A DNA stretch of 64,000 nucleotides from Spinacia oleracea (lineage: Eukaryota; Streptophyta; Magnoliopsida; Caryophyllales; Amaranthaceae). The position numbers and the translations under genes were made by a program. The notes under the pieces are model-generated. The model was not told the DNA's origin and searched no databases. It saw only the letters and a program-made list of their open reading frames with translations. Shown one piece after another: positions 9,953-22,735 of this stretch. Each line of letters starts with the position of its first letter. The stretch's first letter is position 1. The stretch covers positions 132,330,385 through 132,394,384 of the forward strand of contig NC_079487.1 of the NCBI RefSeq assembly GCF_020520425.1, written 5' to 3'.

Positions 9953-10717
9953 CTGACTTGACCATCTTGCTGTGCTGGAGCTTGCTAGCTAGCTGTTTCA
10001 GAGTCCGAGATAAAACTTGTGTTAAATGGTTCGCCTGCTTCCCTTCTCTTCCCCCAACCCCAACCCCAACCCCAACCTCACCCTCACCCTTGCATTTCTT
10101 TTTTCAAATATACTTAGAAAAATAAAGAACAGGTAGAAGCCCATGGTTGGCTTCCCAAATGTCAATCCTTCCTATTTCCTAAGATCAATTGTAGAGATGG
10201 ATAACATCATCAAATATCGTATTAATCTTGTATTAATCTTGATAACGGATTCATATATGTTTTTATATAATAAAGAATGATTATAATTGAGGCGAAAATA
10301 GAAATTTACGCTGTACGTAGTACTACATTGCAACCCAAAAATTCACGCCACAAATTTTCGTTACTATTTACATTATTAATTCAGTTTAATGTCATAAAGG
10401 ATATTATTGCATACTCTGTATAAGCTTCAATCATTGTTTATTAAACCACATATTACTTCATTTGTGTTTACTATTTATATGGACAAAGTTTTTAAATTTT
10501 GACCATATATGATAGTTAGATAATAGAAAAGGTTATTATCTTATTGGATCAACATTGGATCCGTTTCAATAAATAAAAATTTCAACTAGTTCGTATCACT
10601 TTTTTCTATCAGGGCCAACACTCGTAGCGGGAAAAATAATCTAGCGTGTTTGGAGGACTTTTGGAAAGATATGGATTGGAATGAAGTTCATTTTATTTCA
10701 ATTTCAATGTTTGGTTA
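9953..10717. other. Downstream spacer of the NB-LRR gene
   Basis: Holds the gene's likely 3' untranslated part, a short CCCCAA repeat and AT-rich DNA up to the target site (GGTTA, 10713-10717) of the Copia element. No gene seen. Confidence 0.5.
10051..10090. repeat. CCCCAA microsatellite
   Basis: About four copies of CCCCAA followed by CCTCACCCTCACCC. It resembles a ciliate telomere unit, not the plant CCCTAAA unit, so it is just a short simple repeat. Confidence 0.85.
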
Positions 10718-11169
10718 TGTCAGTTTTCATGTTTCAACATGAAATACTTTCTGAGAAAACTCAGTAGTTTGAGAGAGAAAAGAAGATGATTTCTGTATTA
10801 TTGAATCATTGAATAATATTACAGCAATCTGAGCTATATATACAACAGATTGTATGATGTGTTTCAACCAATAGGAAGAGAGCTAAGAACTAACAACCAA
10901 TCATATTCAACCTACTGTACACCTAAGCATTCTAAGCTCATTATTACAAGTTGAATCAAGTAACTAACTCTCTAACAAACTCCCGTGAATCTAGGGAAGT
11001 TGGTTGAGTATGCTGTTGAGTATATCTGCTTCTAGAATCATCCATAATACGCATTGCACTGCTGGCTGCATGGTCATGCAGTGTGTGAACTGTGGTGAGC
11101 TTTGTACTGCTTGCTGCATGTTCATGTAAGGCATGACTTGAGCTAGGATCAGCAGGTTGTAAACCAACA
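10718..11169 (-). repeat. 3' LTR of the minus-strand Copia element
   Basis: 452 bp, TG...CA ends on the minus strand, matching the copy at 22736-23187 throughout by eye. GGTTA directly precedes it on the plus strand. Confidence 0.95.
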
Positions 11170-14100
11170 CCCCCCCCTCAAACTAGGGATGGGATACACA
11201 TTGATCATACCTAGTTTGGATGACAAATTCTTATGCTGAGAACTAGGTAGAATCTTTGTAAAAATATCAGCTAATTGATGCTGAGTAGGCAAATAACTTA
11301 GTGTAATCAGTCCCTCAAGTACTTTGTCCCTAGTGAAATGGCAATCCACTTCTATATGCTTGGTGCGCTCATGAAATATGGGGTTTTTGGCAATGTGAAT
11401 TGCTGATTGATTATCACAATGAAGTTGAACTGGTTGCAAAGCAGTGACACCCAATTCTTCTAAAAGTCTAACCACCCAAGTGACTTCACTGGCTGCTTGA
11501 GACATTGCTCTGTATTCTGCTTCTGAAGAGCTTTTTGAAATGGTAGATTGTTTCTTTGATTTCCAGCTAATAGGAGAGTTGCCTAGAAGCAGAATATAAC
11601 CTGTTACTGATCTTCTGGTGGTAGGACAAGCAGCCCAATCTGAATCAGAGTAAGCCTGTAGGGTCAACTGATCAGTAGCTTTGAGCAAAATGCCTTGCCC
11701 TGCAGTGTGAGAGACATATCTGAGGGTGTGAGTGAGAGCTTCTATGTGCTGAACATTGGGAGAATGCATGAATTGAGAGAGAGATTGAACAGCAAAAGCA
11801 ATATCAGGCCTTGTGTGAGTGAGGAAATTCAATTTTCCCACAAAACATCTGTAAAGTTCTGGATTGTGATAAGGTTCACCTTCAGAGGAGAGTTTAAAAT
11901 TAAGAGGAAAGGGAGTTACAGCAGGCTTGGAGAGATCTAGTTCACAATCCTGTAGAAGTTCCTTAGTGTACTTTCTTTGTGTGAGAATATACCCTTCACT
12001 GGTGTGACTGACTTCTATACCAAGAAAGTAATTCAAGACCCCCAAGTCCTTAATGCTGAAAGTGTTATGAAGATGAGCTTTTAAAGCATTGATTTTGACT
12101 TCATTGGAACCTGTGATGATAATATCATCCACATAAACAGCTACAATAGTGAGATCTTGAGAGTCCTTGTTCAGAAACAAGGAATAATCATTCTTAGATT
12201 GAGTGAACCCTTGTGATTTCAGTTCATCAAGTAACCTAGCAAACCACTATCTGGAAGCTTGCTTGAGTCCATACAAAGATTTAGTGAGCTTGCAAACATG
12301 ACCAGGTGGTGCATGAACTCCCTCTGGAACCTTCATGTAAACCTCTTCATCAAGATTACCATGGAGAAAAGCATTGTTGATGTCAAGTTGGAACAATTTC
12401 CAGTTTTTGCTAGCTGCTAAGGAAATGATACATCTAATGGTTGACATTTTGACCACAGGGGAGAAAGTCTCAGTGTAATCAATGCCATATTTCTGTGTGA
12501 ATCCTTTTGCAACTAGTCTTGCTTTGTACCTCTCTATGGAACCATCAGCAAGCTTTTTGATTCTATAAACCCACTTGCATCCAATGGTTTTCTTCCCTTT
12601 TGGTAAAACCACAAAATCCCATGTCTTGTTCTGTTGCAAAGCAGTAATTTCTTTGTCCATAGCCTCTATCTAGTTGGCATTGGAAATGGCTTCTTTGTAA
12701 GATGTAGGTTCAACAGATTCCATATGAGCAACAATGAGAAGCTTATGCTGGTCTGGTAAACTGTCAAAGGCAACCAGATTACACCAATGTCTAGGTGGAT
12801 TATTGCAAACATAATCTTTCAAATGAGAAGGAGGTTTGGAAGTTCTGGTAGATTTTCTAGGTAAGATAGGAATATTGAGAGAAATAGGAGAAGAAATAGG
12901 TTCAGAAGGTGAAGAAAAGTTAGATACAGGAGAAGAAGGGGGTGAGATATTTGGAGATGTGGTATGAGGCATAGAAGAAGAAGTTTGTGATGTTTCTGGT
13001 GTTGTAGAAGTGCTAGGGGTGTTCAGAATAGATGAATCTTCTAGTGAGAATGGAGTTGCAATAGGTAGAAAGAATTGAGTAGAATAATCTGTGGAGGGAG
13101 AAGGAGAAAAATGAAATGGGAAATGTTTTTCATGAAAGATTATGTCTCTAGTGATGACTGGCTTGTTGGTAGCCAAGTTAAACACTTTGTAAGCCTTCTG
13201 TTGTGGAGGGTATCCAATTAGAACACAAGGAGAAGCTCTACTATCAAATTTGGATCTATTGATTTTGGGGGTTGTCATGTAGCAAAGACAGCCAAAGACT
13301 CTTAGATGAGAAAGATCTGGTGGTTCCTTGAATAATCTCAAGGTGTAGCAAATTGGATACTCTTTAGGGGCATTCTGTTGATCAAATAGGTAGCAGTTAA
13401 GATGCAGTCACTCCAAAACTTGGCTGGAAGCTTGGATTGAAAAAACAAAGCTCTGGCAGTTTCTAGGAGATGCTTGTGTTTCCTTTCCACAACTCCATTT
13501 TGTTGTGGTGTATAACTACAACTCTTCTGCTGCAGTATGCCTTTTTTAAGTAATAATTGCTTGATTTCTCCTTCAGTAAGATCAGGTGCATTATCAGACC
13601 TGATCTGTTTAACAGTTGTGCCAAATTGATTCTCAACATAGGACAAAAATTGGGTGAGAACTTGTACATAATCAGTTTTGTTCCTCATTAAATGTGTCCA
13701 AGTCATTCTGGAATAATCATCCACTATGGTAAGGAATTGATTACATTTTGAAGCATCATGTACAGAATATGGACCCCACACATCTATGTGTATCAACTGA
13801 AATGGTTCTGTAGTTTTAATGCTGCTAGTTGAAAAAGGAAATCTAGATTGTTTTGCAAGAGGACAAATCTGACAAAAACATTCTGCTAAACAACCTTTTA
13901 CATCAATACCTTTGATATTCTTTATTTTTCCAAAAGAAACATGCCCTAACCTAAGATGCCATAGCTTTGCTTCCTCAATAGCAGTGAAACAGGCACTTGA
14001 CAGAGCAAAATTATTAGAAGTTGACTTGCATGTAGAATCCAACAGATCATCATTCAAACTGTAAAGACCTTTGTCCAATCTACCAAGCACATAATGCCTT

Positions 14101-14340
14101 TTCTTGGAAAGGTCCTATATGACACATTCATTATCAGTGAAGGAAACAGAAGAGTCAGTGTTATGACAGAGTTGTGAAATTGATATGAGATTAAACTGGA
14201 ACCCTGGGACATGCAAAACATCTTTGAGAACAATATTATCCCCTAGATTTACCACACCTTTGTGTTTGACTTGAAATTCAGTACCATCAGGTATAGTTAT
14301 AGAGTGATATCTATCAGTTAATGGTTCAAGACTGCTGAAC
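11149..14340 (-). pseudogene. Integrase, reverse transcriptase and RNase H part of the Copia fossil
   Basis: Read right to left, the region holds the pre-integrase motif LRLGHVSFGK, an integrase core (DVWGPY, DDYSRMTW), a Ser/Pro/Thr-rich linker, the Copia reverse transcriptase ([34 protein letters not shown]) and RNase H (SDSDWAACPTTRRSVTGY, SSSEAEYRAMS), ending at the 3' LTR. The order integrase before reverse transcriptase is what defines Copia as against Gypsy. Protein motifs are well kept, in line with a young element, but the reading frame is no longer continuous. Confidence 0.92.
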
Positions 14341-14345
14341 ATATT

Positions 14346-15655
14346 TGTTGACCCTAAAGTTTTGATGATGACAAAGCAAACTCCTGACAATTGGTTAAGT
14401 TATGTTGCATAATAGGTTCCGAGATCCTTAGAGGGATAATGCTAAGTTAAGGAGATCCTGAGTTGGATAAACTAAGCAACGTGGAATATAAGCAAGTAAT
14501 TGATCCATGTCAGACACTACATTGAAGAAATAATCATTAAGCAAGACGAGATCCTTAGGCGAGTTCCTAAGGCGAGATCCTCATATATTATGTGGATACT
14601 CGATGTTCCAGAGAAGGAACAAATTGGGAAGACTTCGAGTGAAGCTTCTAAAGGTGCAACATGAAGACTACAACATATGAGTTTATGTTTAGGATTTATG
14701 TAAGTATTTAATATTGTTTATACGTAATTTGGAACGAAAGGAACCTAAGTATTTTGGTACGTTTTAAATTGAAATATATTAACTGTAATTATAAAAGAGT
14801 TTTAAGTTGGAAAATCTTTGTTAATAAATAAAATGAATTTAATTAATAAATGTAAACATAGGATTCTGTTTTCATTCTCCTTGTTTCTCAAGCAAAAGAT
14901 TTTCCATGATCCTTAAAACTCTCCCACGTATTTCTATTTAAACGTGCATTTAGTGTTTTGATTTGGTCTCCCTGTTTCTCTCCAACTATGCCCATGTTAC
15001 TGAGCAGTAACTGTTAGTGGGAAGTTGAGGAGAACATGGGTACCCAACCTTAGGTAAAACTCTCCTATAAAAGGAGAAGAGTTTTGGCTTTTCAAAACAC
15101 AACTGATTTCTACAAAATCTATCTTAAAGAGCTTAAACGTTTTAAAAGAATCAGTTGGCAAAATAGAGTGTTCCTTGAGTTCCTTATTATTATAAGCTTT
15201 ATTACGTACTAGAATCTATCTATCATATTGTATTTTGGGTTTAAGGATTGAGTGATCCTTGAGTGACTTAGAGTTAAGTCAAAGAGAGAAAGATTGACTT
15301 AGAGTTAAGTCAAAGAGAAACAGAGCGACTTAGAGTTAAGTCAAAGAGAAAAGGAGCGACTTAGAGTTAAGTCAGAGAGAGAAAGAGGAGCACAGTAATC
15401 GAAGGGGATTGCTGTGGGGAACTCGTGTTCGAGAGGAACTCGAGTTAAAGAGTGTATTTGTAATAGAGTTATTGCATTAATACAAAAGAGTAGTGAGGTT
15501 CTTCTTGATTAGGGTCAAGAAGGTTCCTCCGTTTTATATCTTTCTTCGCTCATTGTTCTCAGTCTCTTTATTGTTTAAATTCCGCAAGAAACTTACTCAA
15601 GTTCCCAAGAAACAATTCACCCCCCCTCTTGTCAAGTGTTCCTACTGAACTATCA
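14346..15655 (+). repeat. 5' LTR of the Sirevirus-like element
   Basis: 1,310 bp. Near its end (about 15260-15385) it carries four imperfect tandem copies of a roughly 30-bp unit built on GACTTAGAGTTAAGTCAAAG, itself a small inverted repeat. TATAAAAG at about 15065 is a candidate TATA box for element transcription. Confidence 0.93.
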
Positions 15656-15721
15656 GTTGGTATCAGAGCAGGATCTCACAAAAATACAGGAAACCCTGTT
15701 GAGAAAAAGTTCCTGGAAAGT

Positions 15722-18052
15722 ATGAACGCTTACGAGAAACTAGAGGAAGGTTATTCCACTCAAAGACCTCCAATGTTCAACGGAAAATTCTACACCTATT
15801 GGAAGAACAGGATGGAGATCTACATCAAGGCAGAGAACTATCAAGTCTGGCGAGTCATAGAAGTCGGTGATTTCGAGGTAACAATGATCAATGCTCAAAA
15901 TGAGGTAGTTCCTAAACCCATGTCTGATTTTACTAAGGAAGATTTTGAGAAATTTGAAATCAACGCAATGGCTGTGAAAATCTTGCATTGCGGCCTTGGA
16001 CCTCATGAACATAACAGAGTTATAGGGTGCAAGAGCGCAAAGCAAATCTGGGATCTCCTTCAAATAACTCATGAAGGAACTAATGAGGTCAAACGTTCAA
16101 AAATTGATTTATTAATGTCTAAGTATGAACGTTTTGAAATGCAACCAAGAGAAACAATACAGGAAATGTTTACTCGTTTCACTAATATCACTAATGAACT
16201 AGTTTCTCTTGGAAGAAATATTCCCTCTGATGAACAGGTTAGGAAGATCCTAAGGAGCATGCCACAGGATGATAGATGGAGAACCAAGGTCACTGCATTG
16301 TTTGAAACAAAGGACTTCACCAAATTCAACATTGAACAATTGGCGGGATCCTTGATGACTCATGAATTACATCTAGGAGCAGCTGTTCCTGAGAACCGAG
16401 GCCTTGCTCTCAAGGCTGAGGAACAGGAGGACTCAGAACCTGATGAAGATGAGGTTGCTACGTTGGTCAGAAGAATGAAAAGATTTTACAGGAACTCTAA
16501 ACCTGGAAATCTAAGAGGAAGGAACTCAATGAGAAAACCAAGCGGTTCCAAGTCTGACCAAGGATGTTTCAAGTGCGGTGATTCTGACCATCAAATCAAA
16601 GACTGCCCTCAGTGGGAAAATGAAAAAGGGAAAGGCAAGGGAAAGGATCAATATAAGGAAAGATTCAACAAATGCACCTTTGCCAAGCCCAACTTCAAGA
16701 AGGCAATGATCGAAGCTTGGGAAGAAGCCACTGACTCGGAAGAAGATGAGGATCAACCAGAAGAAACAACAAACCTTTGTCTTATGGCAAAGATCGATGA
16801 ATCAACACAAGATCCATCACGTGAAGTAAGTTCCTCAACTCTTCAATCTCTGTCTGTAAATAAATTAGTGGAATTATTGATAGAAACTCTAGTCATTTTT
16901 AAAAAGCTTATCGTAATAAAGGCTCAAAGTGACAAGGCAATGGAACTTAGCAAAGAACACACAACCTACCTCGATAATGTTAAATCTGATGTACATGGTA
17001 GGTTCTTTCAGTTGCTTGACAGGAACACCTCTCTTAAAGACTCTTTTAAAAGAGTTGAAAATGTACATATTATGCTTGATGAAACTAATGAAGTTCAGGA
17101 ACAGAAGGATTTCGAAAATGGTTTGATTCACTTCACAGATAACAATGAGGAAACTTCTCCAGCTAGACAACATAAAGAGACAGTTGAATCAGGAGTTCAA
17201 GAAATCAAAGTGAATCAGGGAGTTCCTACTCAAGAGGAACAAGATCTTAGAGTTCATGATCCAGAAGTTCCTGTTCCTGAGGATCACCCTATTATTAAAC
17301 AGGAACAAGGAACTCGAGGATCTCAAGGAACTCAAGAAACAGAAGTAACTGAGGAAAGTTTGAATATTCTTGTGGCTCAATCTCAACCTAAGCCATGGAA
17401 ACATCAGAGTTCCTCTCCAATGGATCTGATCGTCAGCGACATTGAAAGAGGAATTGTGACAAGATCTGAACTCAGGAACTTCTGTACTTTCCATGCGTTC
17501 CTCTCCATAATCAAGCCAAATAACCAGAAGGGGATAGAACTCAAATGGATGTACAGGATCAAGCTTGATAAACGTGGAACAATGGTCAGGAACAGAGCAA
17601 GGTTAGTTGTTAAAGGCTACAATCAACAGGAAGGTACTAATTTCGAAGAAACTTTTGTTCCTGTTGTTAGATTAGAAACTATAAAAACTTTAATTATTTT
17701 TGCAGCCCTTACAGAAATTAAGTTGTACCACATGGACGTCAAACGTGTCTCCATAAATGAATTTTTTAAAAAGGACGTATGTGTGGAACAACCTCCCCAT
17801 TATAAAAATCATGAATTTTCAAATCACATCTATAAGCCTGACAAAGCTCTCCATGGGTTAAAGCAAGTTACAAGATCGTGGTGCGAAATATTATCTAAAA
17901 TCCTTCTGAAAAATGATTTTAAACGAAGCAGATATGACAAAAATTTATTCTTAAAATCAAAAGGAACTGACTCACTAGTTGTACAATTTTACGTTGATAA
18001 TATACTGTTTGGTACAACTAATGAAAATTTGTGCAAGGAACATGCAAAGTAA
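15722..18052 (+). pseudogene. gag and partial reverse transcriptase of the Sirevirus-like fossil
   Basis: The likely gag start is the Met at 15722, just after the primer-binding site (MNAYEKLEEGYS). Gag of the UBN2/DUF4219 type follows (PPMFNGKFYTYWKNRMEIYI), then the zinc knuckle CFKCGDSDHQIKDCP at about 16567-16611. After a long acidic, Glu/Gln-rich linker there is a short Copia reverse transcriptase stretch (RARLVVKGYNQQEGTNFEET) with other parts of pol not recognised. In the family gag and pol are one polyprotein. This copy cannot make a full one. Confidence 0.85.
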
Positions 18053-18587
18053 ACAAGCAGAAAGAAGCACGGGAAAATGAGATTGGACCTCGGGATGATC
18101 AAGCTGAGATAAGTAAGCAGGAAAGTTCCTCACAAGGTATTACTTTTATAGATTTATGCATAACTACTATATACCATTATAAATACATGTGCGTAAAGCA
18201 TAACTGAAGTTTACCATTGTTAAGGAACAACTAAAAATTTAGAATTAAAATATGTATTTAATTAGTCAGTAATATGAGATACGTGATTCAAACAGTTCCA
18301 CTAAAATATGAGGATCATGGATATATATTTTTTCTTTTACAATTTTTTTCCCTTTTATTTATTTTATTTTTCCACCAATTATTTTTATTTTCTTTTATAA
18401 ATATATCCAATTTCTTTTATTCCATTAAATTTTATTTTTTCCAAAATTAAAAGCTGATGGATCACACCTATGAATCTCTCATACCCAAGGCCACTACAAA
18501 TTCAAATCTCACCAATTCAAAACACATGATCCTTTCCAAACACAAGGAACCCTAAAAATTAAAAATCCCCAAATTAAAACCCTAGCC

Positions 18588-19090
18588 ATGAAAAACACCC
18601 AAACTGAAAACCACCACCACCACCATCACCGGCGGCCGGACCCAACAGACCACGATCACCGGCGACCTCGGTTCGGCGACCGGACTCGACCCGACCAATC
18701 GACTGAGCCCACCCGCTAGCCTCGAGCCCAGCCGCGAACCACCACACATTCGTACTTCTCCCCAGCCACGAACAACCACCTCCTCACCCCACAACAACCC
18801 TCGGCGCCGGCCACCCACACTAACCCGTCGTCCGACTCCGACAAACCAAACACCGTTCCTGTTCCCCTAAACACCAAACCGTCCGCGAACACCAGCCCTC
18901 ACTCCACCCAGTTCGCGAACGCAAACCCTCGCCCTGCCCGTTCGCGCCCACCATCAATTCCCAGACCCGTTCGCGACCCGCCTGCCCTGTTCGCAACCAC
19001 AAACCAAGCCCCGACCCGTCAGAGAAAAACCCACACCCCCCCGTGTTTCTGTTCAGTTCGCCGAGAGATAAGGAGGCCCAACACCGACCC
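18588..19090. other. GC- and CpG-rich block in the 3' region of the Sirevirus-like element
   Basis: About 500 bases of unusually C-rich DNA in an otherwise AT-rich element, with many TTCGCGA(A/C) words after 18890 and CACCACCACC, CACCGGCGGCC and CCGGCGACC words before. Reading frames on either strand are short and low-complexity (Arg/Pro/His on plus, Gly/Val/Arg on minus). It could be the degenerate extra 3' region that some Sireviruses carry, or captured host DNA. I cannot tell which. Confidence 0.5.
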
Positions 19091-19277
19091 GCGTTGGGTG
19101 GTGAGGTTATTGCATAAACCAAAAAAAAAATAAAAAAAAAATACGGATTGTTCTAAGGGGGAAATTACCTCATTCCGTGTTCCTTCGGTTGATGATGTAA
19201 ATATGGTGACAAGGGTTTGCAATTAATATTGAAGATTTATGGGTTATGTGTTATATTAAAAGGATGGCGTTGTTATA

Positions 19278-19278
<1 letters not shown>

Positions 19279-19312
<34 letters not shown>
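19279..19312. repeat. Poly(A) tract
   Basis: A run of about 33 A bases in the non-coding 3' part of the Sirevirus-like element. The small frames that run through it (poly-Lys on plus, poly-Phe on minus) are artefacts. Confidence 0.9.
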
Positions 19313-19313
<1 letters not shown>

Positions 19314-20090
19314 TAAATATGAAAGGGTTAACAACGTGGTTCCTAAGGTAAACAGTCCTCTGTTGTTTGTTGATACATCTTTTGATAATGAGAATATTGA
19401 TGAGAAAGTGGAAGAATTAAAGGAAGCAGTAGAAATTGAGAAAAGATGTGGATCGATATGAAGTTGTGAAAGGACCAACCTACACTTGCTACATACCAAA
19501 ACCATCCTCCCTGATCCTAGCTGTGTTACATTATGCTTTTGATTTTTTTTGGATTTTTTTATTTTATTTTTCATATTCTTTTTGGTATGTAACCCTCTGT
19601 TGGGAAACATACGATTTTTATTCTTTTATTTCCGTGGAACTCCTAAAAGATCGTATCTCTAAAAACTTGGCTTGTTAATTATTATGTTTTATATTCGAAT
19701 TTAGTACGTTGTAACTTAACTTTGAGGCTAACTTAGTTTGCCAACCGTTGATCGGAGGGCGCTATAATCGGTATATATTAGTACTGTATTTTTCTACTTT
19801 TTGTTAATGCCAACAGGGGGAAATGAATGCAAACTTAACTTAAATTGATCACTTGAGTCCGTCTCACTACTCTCTTCTCGATGTAAGTTTATAAAATTTT
19901 ATTTCTCGTTTTTAATTTTATTTTCGTTTATTAAAATTAATTTCAATTTTCCTTAATTTCATTTAGGAAATTTAGATTAATTTTTATAAAAATACTTTAT
20001 TTAATTTATTGTTTTATATTTATGCTTATTGATTATTATTGCATTTAGTGAAAGTTTGCTTTTGTTGTCATCACCAAAAAGGGGGAATAT

Positions 20091-21400
20091 TGTTGACCCT
20101 AAAGTTTTGATGATGACAAAGCAAACTCCTGACAATTGGTTAAGTTATGTTGCATAATAGGTTCCGAGATCCTTAGAGGGATAATGCTAAGTTAAGGAGA
20201 TCCTGAGTTGGATAAACTAAGCAACGTGGAATATAAGCAAGTAATTGATCCATGTCAGACACTACATTGAAGAAATAATCATTAAGCAAGACGAGATCCT
20301 TAGGCGAGTTCCTAAGGCGAGATCCTCATATATTATGTGGATACTCGATGTTCCAGAGAAGGAACAAATTGGGAAGACTTCGAGTGAAGCTTCTAAAGGT
20401 GCAACATGAAGACTACAACATATGAGTTTATGTTTAGGATTTATGTAAGTATTTAATATTGTTTATACGTAATTTGGAACGAAAGGAACCTAAGTATTTT
20501 GGTACGTTTTAAATTGAAATATATTAACTGTAATTATAAAAGAGTTTTAAGTTGGAAAATCTTTGTTAATAAATAAAATGAATTTAATTAATAAATGTAA
20601 ACATAGGATTCTGTTTTCATTCTCCTTGTTTCTCAAGCAAAAGATTTTCCATGATCCTTAAAACTCTCCCACGTATTTCTATTTAAACGTGCATTTAGTG
20701 TTTTGATTTGGTCTCCCTGTTTCTCTCCAACTATGCCCATGTTACTGAGCAGTAACTGTTAGTGGGAAGTTGAGGAGAACATGGGTACCCAACCTTAGGT
20801 AAAACTCTCCTATAAAAGGAGAAGAGTTTTGGCTTTTCAAAACACAACTGATTTCTACAAAATCTATCTTAAAGAGCTTAAACGTTTTAAAAGAATCAGT
20901 TGGCAAAATAGAGTGTTCCTTGAGTTCCTTATTATTATAAGCTTTATTACGTACTAGAATCTATCTATCATATTGTATTTTGGGTTTAAGGATTGAGTGA
21001 TCCTTGAGTGACTTAGAGTTAAGTCAAAGAGAGAAAGATTGACTTAGAGTTAAGTCAAAGAGAAACAGAGCGACTTAGAGTTAAGTCAAAGAGAAAAGGA
21101 GCGACTTAGAGTTAAGTCAGAGAGAGAAAGAGGAGCACAGTAATCGAAGGGGATTGCTGTGGGGAACTCGTGTTCGAGAGGAACTCGAGTTAAAGAGTGT
21201 ATTTGTAATAGAGTTATTGCATTAATACAAAAGAGTAGTGAGGTTCTTCTTGATTAGGGTCAAGAAGGTTCCTCCGTTTTATATCTTTCTTCGCTCATTG
21301 TTCTCAGTCTCTTTATTGTTTAAATTCCGCAAGAAACTTACTCAAGTTCCCAAGAAACAATTCACCCCCCCTCTTGTCAAGTGTTCCTACTGAACTATCA
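20091..21400 (+). repeat. 3' LTR of the Sirevirus-like element
   Basis: 1,310 bp, same length as the 5' LTR and with no difference seen by eye across its length. Followed by ATATT, the target duplication, where the older Copia element resumes. Confidence 0.93.
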
Positions 21401-22611
21401 ATATTCAAATCTGAACACATATGATCACTTGCACCACTATCTAGTATCCATTTTTTCTTGAAGTTAGATAAAAGGCAGAATGTACCTTGTGGTTGAGAAC
21501 TGGTTGCCAGACCAAGAGAGTTAGAGCCATTGGTCTCAACTTGGCTAGCAACCTGGTGTGGGTTGATATGTTTCATCAACTGATTATACTGCTCTTCAGT
21601 GAAAGTTGCATGAACCAGACCTTTATCCTCTTGATTTGAATCATCAGCATAGGAATCTTCCATATGTACAGCAGCTGCAACTCTTTTGCCTTTGCCTTTG
21701 AAATCTTTAGGATATCCATGTAACTTCCAGCATTTGTCAATAGTATGATTTTTCATTCTGCAATGCTCACAGAATAGGTTGTTTCTGGTGGTGTTTCTTG
21801 ATTGAGATCCAGCAAAAACACCTTGATTGTTGGTGCTAGAAGGATACTGTGATCTGTACTTGTTATCAGTGAACTTTCTAGCAGTGAATACTATTGATTC
21901 TGAGTTCATATAGCTTCTGTTGCTCTGCACTTCTCTCTGCTGATCATCCTGGAGTAATAAGCCATATGCCTTAGAAATGGTTGGCAAAGGATTCATCATA
22001 AGAATCGTGCTCTTAGGATGCTCATACTTTGGGTTAAGCTTCATTAAGAATTGGATCAACCTCTGATTTTGTTGAGATTTTAACAGTTTTTGTGTGAGAG
22101 TGCAATTACAACCAGTACAAGAACAAGAAGGCAAAGGATCTAGTCCATCTAACTGATCCCAGAGAAGTTTAATTTTGGTGAAAAAACTTGAGATATCCTC
22201 ATCATCATCTTGATTTAGGTTGTAAAGTTTCAACTGAATAGAAAACAACTGAGGACCAGAGGACTGACAGAATCTATCTTCCAAATCCAGCCATATCTCT
22301 CTTGCAGTCTTCAGATATAGAACACTTCTTGCAATTGAAGGTTCAAGAGAAGCTAGAATCCAAGAGATGACCAAATCATTACATCTGGTCCAGATTCTAA
22401 AGTTTTGAGCATTTGTTGCTGGTTGATTCAATGAACCATCAACAAAACAAAGTTTGTTCCTAGCTGATAATGCAATCACCATAGAACGTTTCCAGTCATT
22501 AAAGCATTTTCCATCAAACACTATGCTGACTAACTTTGAAACATTAACATCATGGTTGCTAAGAAAATATGCGGAATTCGGATTAAGAGAAGGATCTGTT
22601 TGATCAGGCAT
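21401..22611 (-). pseudogene. gag and start of protease of the older Copia fossil
   Basis: Minus strand, starting with MPDQTDPSLNPNSAYFL at 22611. Copia gag (retrotran_gag/UBN2 type: SIVFDGKCFNDWKRSM, LEDRFCQ) is followed by the CCHC knuckle CEHCRMKNHTIDKCWKLHGYP at its C-terminal part and the protease motif WILDSGASDHMCSD just before the insertion point of the nested element. Confidence 0.9.
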
Positions 22612-22735
22612 CTTTGAGAATGAATTTGATCAAAAGAATAATTCGAGAATTTGAAGTGTTTACCAAGAATTTGCTGAAAACAAGCTTACAGCAACAAACT
22701 AAATCAGCAAGATCGATTGACTTGCTCTGATACCA

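Larger units (their letters stand above)
14346..21400 (+). mobile_element. Sirevirus-like Copia element nested in the first Copia element
   Basis: A 7,055-bp element on the plus strand with two 1,310-bp LTRs (TGTTGACCC...GAACTATCA) and the target duplication ATATT (14341-14345 and 21401-21405). The primer-binding site TTGGTATCAGAGC begins at 15657. The polypurine tract AAAAAGGGGGAATAT abuts the 3' LTR, with a second purine motif, CAGGGGGAAATG, near 19814. Long LTRs, repeated polypurine motifs and a long non-coding stretch before the 3' LTR fit the Sirevirus (SIRE1/Maximus) lineage. Recognised parts are gag with a CCHC knuckle and a short piece of reverse transcriptase; most of pol is not recognisable, so the copy is defective. 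No difference between the LTRs was seen by eye, so it is young and younger than its host element. Confidence 0.92.

Noticed and set aside
10051-10090. CCCCAA repeats as an interstitial telomere
   Set aside because: Plant telomeres are CCCTAAA; only about four imperfect units are present, so it is a microsatellite.
18582-19122. Minus-strand frames of 78 and 100 codons as possible genes
   Set aside because: Gly/Val/Arg/Trp composition follows from the GC-rich strand; there is no recognisable domain, and they lie inside a retroelement.
19246-19610. Open frames on both strands around a poly(A) run
   Set aside because: They exist because of the A-run (poly-Lys or poly-Phe) and resemble no protein.
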